Below are positions 6,427 to 11,217 of a DNA stretch of 11,217 nucleotides, one piece after another; the stretch's first letter is position 1; each line of letters opens with the position of its first letter. The position numbers were made by a program, and so were the translations under genes. The notes under the pieces were generated by a model. It saw only the letters and a list, made by a program, of their open reading frames with translations. It ran no database searches and had not been told where the DNA came from. This DNA comes from Bacteroidia bacterium (GTDB lineage: Bacteria > Bacteroidota > Bacteroidia > Bacteroidales > UBA12481). The stretch covers positions 1 through 11,217 of the forward strand of contig JAPLDV010000121.1 of NCBI GenBank assembly GCA_026391235.1. Direction: 5' to 3'.

Positions 6427-6434
6427 TATATTTG
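6427..6434 (+). promoter_or_regulatory. Possible -7 box upstream of the broken small gene
   Basis: The sequence tatatttg is an exact TAnnTTTG match on the plus strand. A transcript would start near 6441 and place the ATG at 6456 after a leader of about 15 bases. No TTTG -33 element is present at the usual spacing. Confidence 0.4.
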
Positions 6435-6455
6435 TCTATCGAAACAAAATGGATT

Positions 6456-6759
6456 ATGGGCTGTAAAAATCGGTCTAAAAAACGCGGCATGCACTTCGCT
6501 TTTACCAGTTACCTCACCTGAGCACATGTACCGTTCGGTAAAAGCATTCATAAAGGCCGGTTTTACCGATGTAGGCGGGTTGTCGGCTTTCGATAAGCCC
6601 ATAGAACCGGGAAAGGCCATGGATAAGGAAAACACGAAAGATATCCGGGTAAAAAGCCTGTCGTTGCGATATAATATCTGGAGTTATCTGCATTATGAGC
6701 TGATTGTGATAAGGGAATATTTCGCCGTAGCTTATTACAAGTTGAAAGGGTGGATCTGA
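6456..6759 (+). pseudogene. Broken small gene of unknown family
   Basis: From ATG 6456 a short frame reads 21 residues (MGCKNRSKKRGMHFAFTSYL and one more) to a stop at 6519-6521. Directly after it another frame opens, with ATG at 6526, and runs 77 residues to TGA at 6757-6759. The second part is rich in Lys, Tyr and Asp, uses codons like the neighbouring genes and ends in a hydrophobic helix-like stretch (YHELIV-type composition) with a final LKGWI. I do not recognise it. The promoter-like box before the first part and the coding look of the second suggest one gene of about 100 or more codons split by a frame change. Alternatively 6526-6759 is a small intact gene. Minus-strand frames here look like shadows. 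Confidence 0.4.
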
Positions 6760-6833
6760 ATGGAATGAAGCAAAGTGATGCTCCTGACCAGGATAATCCA
6801 CAAATCAGGATCGTTTAGTTGGCCTTCTCAAGA

Positions 6834-6940
6834 AATAGAACGCGGATGACGCGGATGCTCCGCAGCGCTGATTTTCGCGTATTTTTAAAGATTCGTGAAA
6901 ATCAGCGTTCCTTTAGGATCCGCGTCATCCGGGCTCTATT
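6834..6940. repeat. Long imperfect inverted repeat (hairpin element)
   Basis: The left arm 6834-6879 and right arm 6894-6940 pair over about 46 bases with roughly ten mismatches; shared blocks are aatag, cggatgacgcggat and gctgattttc. The 14-base AT-rich loop is 6880-6893. The cggatgacgcggat core is also internally repetitive. Similar gcggatgacgcggat/gctgattttcgc elements occur as dispersed repeats in many bacterial genomes, so this is probably one of them. It lies between the broken gene and the esterase promoter and could act as a terminator or transcript stabiliser. Confidence 0.75.
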
Positions 6941-6945
6941 CTTAC

Positions 6946-6975
6946 TTTGTTGAATGCCGGAAATTAGTAATTTTA
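6946..6975 (+). promoter_or_regulatory. Possible promoter of the MORN-esterase gene
   Basis: TTTG at 6946-6949 is followed after 18 bases by TAATTTTA at 6968-6975, one mismatch from TAnnTTTG, so both Bacteroidota elements are present near the proper spacing (usually about 19-21). The expected start site falls at or next to the ATG at 6980, which would make the transcript leaderless or nearly so. Confidence 0.4.
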
Positions 6976-6979
6976 AGGT

Positions 6980-8113
6980 ATGAAAGTCGCTTCCATTATA
7001 ATGCCCGTTGTTATGACTATTCTGTGGACGAATTCGGAAATCGTCCAGGCTCAGGTCATTGATACTTTCCTGTTAAAATATGCAGCATCAAAAAATGATA
7101 CCATCTTGTATAAAAGGATCATCCGATTTGACGAGAGGAAAAAGTCATACTATGTCAGGGACTATTATCCAACCGGGCAGATTCAGATGGAGGCTCACTA
7201 CAGTTCCTTCGATAAGAACATCAAGGAGGGTTGGCAGTGCAACTACCATTCCAATACCAAGCAGAGCTTTTATCAAGAATGGTATGAGAATGGACAACTG
7301 AAGTTTTCGGGCAGGTTTAAGAACGGACGTGCCACCGGTCGTTGTCAGTGGTGGTACGGGAATGGCCAGAGGGAGGCTGATGAAGGACGGTTGAACGGGC
7401 AACTGCATGGCCGGGTCAGATACTGGACTGAGCAGGGCGATCCGGAGCTTGATTTAAAATTTAAGCACGGCGTTAATCAGAATCCGAAAAAAGTGTCTTA
7501 CCCGTATTTACCTTACCTTCCGAAGGACTATAATACAGATACTTTAAAGAGATGGCCGCTGATCATCTATTTACACGGGGGTTCACAGAGGGGAACAAAT
7601 TTAAAAAAGCTGTATGATTCCGGTATCCCGGATCAGATCTACCGGGGCCGTGAGTTTCCGTTTATCATCATTTCGCCCCTCTGCCCACTGCATTTACGGT
7701 GGTCGACCGATGACTGGTTCGAGAACTTTTTCAATGAAATAACCTGTAAGTACCGGATCGATACCACCCGGATTTATCTTACCGGGCTCAGTTTAGGAGG
7801 AAATGGCACCTGGTATATCGCTGAAAAATACCCGGAAAAATTTGCCGCGATTGCCCCCATCAGCGGATTTACAAGTGAGACCGATTATATCGGCAAGAAT
7901 ATTAACAAGTTGTTCGAAATGCCCATCTGGGCCTTTCACGGGAGAACCGATGATGTGGTTCCGTTTGAGGAAACGGAACGGATTGTAAAAATACTGGAAG
8001 GGAACAATAAGGATCTGAAATTTACCGCTGAGCCGGCAGTTGGCCATTGGATGCACTGGATCGTTTATCCCGGAGATGAGTTATATGAATGGTTTCTGAC
8101 AAAGCACCTATAA
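6980..8113 (+). CDS. Secreted MORN-repeat / alpha-beta hydrolase (esterase) fusion
   Basis: A 377-residue protein. Residues 1-25 look like a signal peptide ending VQA-Q. Residues 60-167 hold several MORN_2-like repeats with the pattern WY.NGQ...GR..NG...G (YYPTGQIQ at 62, WYENGQLKFSGRFKNG at 101, WYGNGQREADEGRLNGQ at 125). From about residue 190 comes a serine esterase of the PHB-depolymerase/phospholipase type: IIYLHGGS (oxyanion loop, 195-202), nucleophile Ser271 in GLSLGG, Asp324 in FHGRTDD and His356 in VGHWMHW, a full triad. It probably acts in the periplasm or outside on ester-linked substrates, with the MORN part giving a binding or display surface; the substrate is unknown. The start at 6980 is chosen because Lys2 gives the signal peptide its positive charge; Met at 7001 or 7013 would not. 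Confidence 0.88.
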   Translation: MKVASIIMPVVMTILWTNSEIVQAQVIDTFLLKYAASKNDTILYKRIIRFDERKKSYYVRDYYPTGQIQMEAHYSSFDKNIKEGWQCNYHSNTKQSFYQEWYENGQLKFSGRFKNGRATGRCQWWYGNGQREADEGRLNGQLHGRVRYWTEQGDPELDLKFKHGVNQNPKKVSYPYLPYLPKDYNTDTLKRWPLIIYLHGGSQRGTNLKKLYDSGIPDQIYRGREFPFIIISPLCPLHLRWSTDDWFENFFNEITCKYRIDTTRIYLTGLSLGGNGTWYIAEKYPEKFAAIAPISGFTSETDYIGKNINKLFEMPIWAFHGRTDDVVPFEETERIVKILEGNNKDLKFTAEPAVGHWMHWIVYPGDELYEWFLTKHL

Positions 8114-8166
8114 TGGGAAAACGCTCAAAAAACCCTATCTCCACCTGCTCTGATCTCTGCCAGGTC

Positions 8167-8201
8167 AACCGACAACTGATAACCGAAAACTGATAACTGC
8201 T
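8167..8201 (+). repeat. Heptamer array AACYGAN (5 units)
   Basis: The units are aaccgac, aactgat, aaccgaa, aactgat and aactgct, again at a 7-base period. It lies about 50 bases after the stop codon of the MORN-esterase gene and forms a fourth sequence family of heptamers at a gene 3' end in this window. The following gctctag recalls gctctaa next to the first heptamer array (about 1812). Confidence 0.8.
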
Positions 8202-8496
8202 CTAGCACACCGCTGTACCTGAATCAGAATAAGCCTTTCAGAAAGCTGTGCTGAATATTTCATCACCTGTTGAATTTATTTACATACACACTATTAACTT
8301 GATATCTTGAGCCTTAAGCCTTGTTTCTTTATTTTGTGTATATTATTTCAACACTTCGGGTGTGATCCTTTTCATCAATGGTTTTTCTATCTATTTGATA
8401 TTCTTCTATTTACATATTATTTTCTGCTTTGGCAGGGTAATTGAATACCAATATGGTGAATAGAAAACAGAAATTGTGAATTCAAATTTTAAGGCC
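8202..8496. other. AT-rich intergenic region, no gene seen
   Basis: This long space before the solute-binding fusion gene has stop codons in all frames and no RNA gene that I recognise. It is AT-rich, especially 8270-8420. A small hairpin (acac-ttcgg-gtgt) sits near 8350-8362. No full TAnnTTTG box was found. The upstream position suggests that it holds the promoter of the following gene, but the sequence does not show where. Confidence 0.5.
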
Positions 8497-9990
8497 ATGA
8501 AAAAAATATTGTTATTACTCATCGGTGCAGCACTGCTGCTTCAATGCCATGCCGGCATTATCCCTAAAATAGCCGGGGATTCCCAAAAAAACCCGCCCGG
8601 TACAGGCTCATTAACCATTACAAGCACCCCGGATCTGTATAATATGGTATCCAAATGGAGCAGCGAATACACCGCTATCAATCCGAAATTGAAGATCAAG
8701 GTTATAAACTTCGCGGATCTCAAGGCGGGCGCTTCATGGGATTCCGGTTCAGATCTGGCCTTTGGATCCAATGATTCCAATAATGCTTTCAGCGAAGGTT
8801 CACAGTGGAAAATGGTGATTGGCCGCGATGCCATCGTACCAATTATCAATTCCGGAAATCCTTTTCTGAATGAAATATTTCGCCAGGGAATCTCGGCAGA
8901 AGAGTTCAGAAGGCTTTTTGAGAATCCGGAAGCTCATACCTGGGCAACTTTGCTGGAAGGCGGACAAAATACCCCAGTCAATATCTATATGATTGATGAT
9001 GAACCCATCAAATCTTCTATCGCCAACTTTCTGAACCTCAAACCTGCTTCGATCAATGGAATTAAAGTAGCCGGCGGACCGGAAATGATCGCTGCTATTC
9101 AAAAGGATCCTAACGCAGTGGGTTTTTGCAAACTGGTTGATATTACCGATCCTTCAGGACAGATCCTGGTCAGTCAGATCAGCTTATTGCCAATCGACAA
9201 GAATTCAAACGGCAAAATGGACTATATTGAGAAAATATATGATAATGCAGCAGATTTATCGAGAGGAATCTGGATCGGAAAATATCCGAATGCCCTGTGC
9301 AGAAACTTTTATGCTTATGCCCCTGTTAAACCGGTCAATGATAATGAAATAACTTTTCTGAAATATGTCCTTACTGCCGGACAAGAATATCTCAGACTGG
9401 GTGGCTTTAATGGTCTCACGAATACCGAAAGGCTGTCTAAAATCGACCGGTTGCCATCTAATTTCCTCAAGGTTCAGGCAGGCACCGGAATAAATATCAC
9501 CCAGCTGATTATTACTCTTATTGCAGGAATCATCTTTATTCTTGCCATAGTATCCTTCTTAATCCGGAATAAGAAGTTATTTAGCCCGGTCGTGAAGGAA
9601 AGCGATCCCCGCTATTTGCAAGTAATTAACGAAAGTAATCTCATCGTACCAAAGGGTCTTTATTTCGACAAAACGCATACCTGGGCCTTTATGGAAAAAG
9701 ACGGTACGGTAAAAGTGGGTATCGATGATTTTCTCCAGCACGTAACAGGGGCGATAACCAGTATAAAAATGAAAAAACCTGGTGAAAAGATAAAAAAGGG
9801 TGAGCATATTCTCACAATTGTTCAAAATGGCAAACGCTTGAATATCTGCGCTCCGCTCTCAGGAATTATTCAAAAATTACCGACAGACCACTGGAGAGCT
9901 TTGGACCTGAGGTTTGGGAAGATTTTCAGACAAACTTTATCGATACTTCAAAATAACCAAAACAATAAATCATGGGACTTGATCGGATAA
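8497..9990 (+). CDS. PstS-like solute-binding / transmembrane / GcvH-like fusion protein, C-terminus suspect
   Basis: With ATG 8497 the protein has 497 residues; an in-frame GTG at 8476 only adds seven residues before the signal peptide MKKILLLLIGAALLLQCHA. Residues about 35-320 form a PstS-type periplasmic binding domain (LTITSTPDLYNMVSKW, IGRDAIVPIINSGNP, AVGFCKL, FLKYVLTAGQEYL). Inside it DKNSNGKMDYIE (234-245) has the spacing of an EF-hand calcium loop. One helix spans the membrane (about 334-356). From about 384 a GcvH-like domain follows (VPKGLYFDKTHTW, VKVGIDDFLQHVTG, PGEKIKKGE, CAPLSG). The lipoyl-lysine region reads IVQNGKR instead of ESVKA; Lys446 is the nearest candidate. After LSGII the frame turns unconvincing and another frame carries a better tail, so the last 35-40 residues are probably not native. 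The haem sensor kinase gene follows, suggesting joint signalling. Confidence 0.82.
   Translation: MKKILLLLIGAALLLQCHAGIIPKIAGDSQKNPPGTGSLTITSTPDLYNMVSKWSSEYTAINPKLKIKVINFADLKAGASWDSGSDLAFGSNDSNNAFSEGSQWKMVIGRDAIVPIINSGNPFLNEIFRQGISAEEFRRLFENPEAHTWATLLEGGQNTPVNIYMIDDEPIKSSIANFLNLKPASINGIKVAGGPEMIAAIQKDPNAVGFCKLVDITDPSGQILVSQISLLPIDKNSNGKMDYIEKIYDNAADLSRGIWIGKYPNALCRNFYAYAPVKPVNDNEITFLKYVLTAGQEYLRLGGFNGLTNTERLSKIDRLPSNFLKVQAGTGINITQLIITLIAGIIFILAIVSFLIRNKKLFSPVVKESDPRYLQVINESNLIVPKGLYFDKTHTWAFMEKDGTVKVGIDDFLQHVTGAITSIKMKKPGEKIKKGEHILTIVQNGKRLNICAPLSGIIQKLPTDHWRALDLRFGKIFRQTLSILQNNQNNKSWDLIG
9873..9956 (+). pseudogene. Out-of-frame C-terminal tail of the GcvH-like fusion
   Basis: In a frame different from the upstream gene this stretch encodes KITDRPLESFGPEVWEDF and then nine more residues before TAA at 9954-9956. 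The acidic, codon-typical sequence with GPEVWEDFQ looks like a real protein end, and it agrees with what I recall of related GcvH-domain fusions, while the in-frame version reads as Arg-, Gln- and Asn-rich nonsense. If so, the second half of the GcvH domain and a stretch after it are missing at a junction around 9861-9885, together with a frame change. This is inference. Confidence 0.45.
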
Positions 9991-10067
9991 CACTTTCCGA
10001 CTGGAAGATAGACAAGGCACAGACTGATATATTGAAAAATTCAACACTTGTGATCATTAATCCTTAA
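9972..10067 (+). CDS. Possible 31-residue small ORF
   Basis: ATG at 9972 opens a 31-codon frame (MGLDRITLSDWKIDKAQTDI...VIINP) ending TAA at 10065-10067, between the fusion gene and the kinase. The composition is plausible, but there is no Shine-Dalgarno sequence and no recognisable family. It overlaps the last codons of the suspect upstream frame and lies 15 bases beyond the alternative tail's stop. It may be a truncated gene start or chance. Confidence 0.2.
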   Translation: MGLDRITLSDWKIDKAQTDILKNSTLVIINP

Positions 10068-10091
10068 ATTTACCAGCGCAGCCCTGAATAA

Positions 10092-10095
10092 AGGA
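10092..10095 (+). promoter_or_regulatory. Shine-Dalgarno sequence of the sensor kinase
   Basis: AGGA (within aaagga) lies 6 bases before the ATG at 10102. It is a clear ribosome binding site in a window where most genes have none, and it supports this start over later ATG codons. Confidence 0.6.
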
Positions 10096-10101
10096 ACAGA
10101 C

Positions 10102-11217
10102 ATGTTCAATAAAGTCAAATCAGATAGCATAATCGGAAGTCCGTCGCTCAGAAAGAGATACATTCAGTTCCGATCATCTATTTACAGTCGCGTTGTCCTT
10201 ATAATCGGTATATTGTCAATCTTTCTTCTGGTATCTAACAATCTTATTTTCAGATCGGTCAATGACGGTTACATCAATACCGTCATCCATCAGAATGGCA
10301 GCAATATCGGGTCGATCGTTGAAGGTGCCCTCTACCATTCCATGCTTGAAAATAACCGGAGTGCTCTTCAGAATACGCTCGATGTGATCAATACCATGCC
10401 GGGAATTGACGATGTGAACATGTATGATAATCAGGACAACCTCGCCTATTCATCCTTTTCGGAGAATAAAGTAGGCCATATCGATCCTAATTGTAAAGGT
10501 TGCCATACTGATATACGTACCATGTTTCCACAAAAGGAAAAGTCGTACCGGATAATCGACAGTCATAGCGAGTGCCTCATGAGTCAGACTGATAAAAGCT
10601 CACGTCACCTGCTGATACGCTCGCCGATCCTGAATGAGCCCTCATGCTTCAATACCACTGCCTGTCACGCCCACAATGCCACCGAGGAGGTTCTGGGCTC
10701 CCTGTTCATTAAAATGCCGCTGACGGATGTGGATGCAGCAGTACAACGCTCATCGAGGGAGTTTTTCATACTGGAAGCACTGATCACCCTGTTCCTGGCC
10801 TCATTCCTGCTGTTTTTTACCCGGAAAAAAATTAAAAATCCTCTAAACGCCATCATTAAAGCCAGCGAAGCTGTTGCCACAGGCGATCATACCGCGCGGC
10901 TGGAGGTCAGTCCGAACCAGTTGGATGATATCCGTATGCTCTCCTTTGCATTCAACCACATGCTGGATAATTTGCAGAAGGCCACTACCGAACTGCAGAA
11001 CTGGTCGAAACAGCTGGAATACAAGGTCCAGAAAAAATCGGAAGAATTGGGAGAAGTACAGAACGAACTTATTAATATTGAGCGCATTGCTTCCCTGGGG
11101 AAATTGTCTTCCTCTGTAGCCCATGAAATCAATAATCCCCTGTCCGGCATCCTGATTTACACCAAACTGGTTCACAAGAAATTAATTAACGAAAATATCG
11201 ATCCCGCGAAAAAGGAC
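10102..11217 (+). CDS. Periplasmic c-type-haem sensor histidine kinase (5' part; runs off the window)
   Basis: The first 372 codons of an open frame that continues past the window edge. Transmembrane helix 1 is about residues 31-50 and helix 2 about 221-239; the periplasmic sensor between them holds CKGCH (Cys131, Cys134, His135), the standard covalent haem c motif, and a second motif CFNTTACH (Cys182, Cys188, His189) with five residues between the cysteines. A further Cys lies near 153 (HSECLMSQ). After helix 2 come a HAMP domain (about 240-292), a coiled coil (about 293-330) and the HisKA domain with the phospho-acceptor His341 in SVAHEINNP. The ATPase domain must lie beyond the window. It probably senses redox state or a ligand through haem and phosphorylates a response regulator not seen here. 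The PstS-GcvH fusion gene upstream is its likely functional partner. Confidence 0.92.
   Translation, partial: MFNKVKSDSIIGSPSLRKRYIQFRSSIYSRVVLIIGILSIFLLVSNNLIFRSVNDGYINTVIHQNGSNIGSIVEGALYHSMLENNRSALQNTLDVINTMPGIDDVNMYDNQDNLAYSSFSENKVGHIDPNCKGCHTDIRTMFPQKEKSYRIIDSHSECLMSQTDKSSRHLLIRSPILNEPSCFNTTACHAHNATEEVLGSLFIKMPLTDVDAAVQRSSREFFILEALITLFLASFLLFFTRKKIKNPLNAIIKASEAVATGDHTARLEVSPNQLDDIRMLSFAFNHMLDNLQKATTELQNWSKQLEYKVQKKSEELGEVQNELINIERIASLGKLSSSVAHEINNPLSGILIYTKLVHKKLINENIDPAKKD

Noticed and set aside
6514..6801. A 95-residue minus-strand frame opposite the broken small gene
   Set aside because: Its composition (many His, Pro, Phe, Ser) is that of a shadow; the plus strand has the coding-like codon use and a promoter-like box.
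8476..8496. GTG 8476 as the start of the PstS-GcvH fusion
   Set aside because: It adds only MNSNFKA before a complete signal peptide that begins with Met-Lys-Lys at ATG 8497, which has a short AAGG stretch just upstream.
10665..11175. Long minus-strand frames inside the sensor kinase
   Set aside because: They lie fully opposite the HAMP, coiled-coil and HisKA coding sequence, whose motifs are clear on the plus strand.

Overview
The window reads as a piece of an uncultured member of the Bacteroidota, most likely a Bacteroidales or Marinilabiliales-like environmental lineage. This rests on several signs: promoter-like TAnnTTTG boxes, mostly absent Shine-Dalgarno sequences, an AbiEii-type module of the style seen in that phylum, a haem-type periplasmic sensor kinase of a kind I associate with it, and intergenic spaces full of short period-7 repeats. 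No rRNA, tRNA, CRISPR array, insertion sequence or phage gene was seen.

Layout. 1-1740 (+): an MFS exporter followed after 12 bases by a class I glutamine amidotransferase (PabA/TrpG). 1741-2096: a repeat-filled space between converging genes. 2097-4471 (-): AlkD-like DNA glycosylase, then a SAM methyltransferase whose 3' end is broken by a frame change, then a ferredoxin-nitroreductase fusion; a GC-rich REP-like element lies between the first two. 4616-5401 (+): an unrecognised lipoprotein. 5402-5520: a second repeat-filled convergent space carrying the same composite repeat in inverted orientation. 5521-6422 (-): a toxin-antitoxin pair, with a DUF6922-like small protein overlapping an AbiEii-like nucleotidyltransferase that has His at the first catalytic Asp position. 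6427-6759 (+): a promoter-like box and what looks like a broken small gene. 6834-6940: a long imperfect inverted repeat. 6980-8113 (+): a secreted MORN-repeat plus serine-esterase fusion. 8114-8496: a heptamer array and AT-rich space. 8497-11217 (+): a PstS-like / transmembrane / GcvH-like fusion whose C-terminus appears to be shifted out of frame, then the first 372 codons of a c-type-haem sensor histidine kinase that runs off the window.

The most interesting biology is the last pair. A periplasmic solute-binding domain is tethered to a cytoplasmic lipoyl-carrier-like domain, and it sits next to a kinase whose periplasmic part carries haem-binding CXXCH-type motifs. That arrangement suggests ligand and redox sensing linked to a cytoplasmic output.

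The other striking feature is the repeats. Four blocks of 7-bp-periodic sequence, from different sequence families, sit directly at the 3' ends of genes, and two blocks share an identical 25-bp companion element. Three genes show frame-breaking lesions with a sensible continuation in another frame. This points to gene decay or to assembly/consensus errors, and only read-level checking can separate these.
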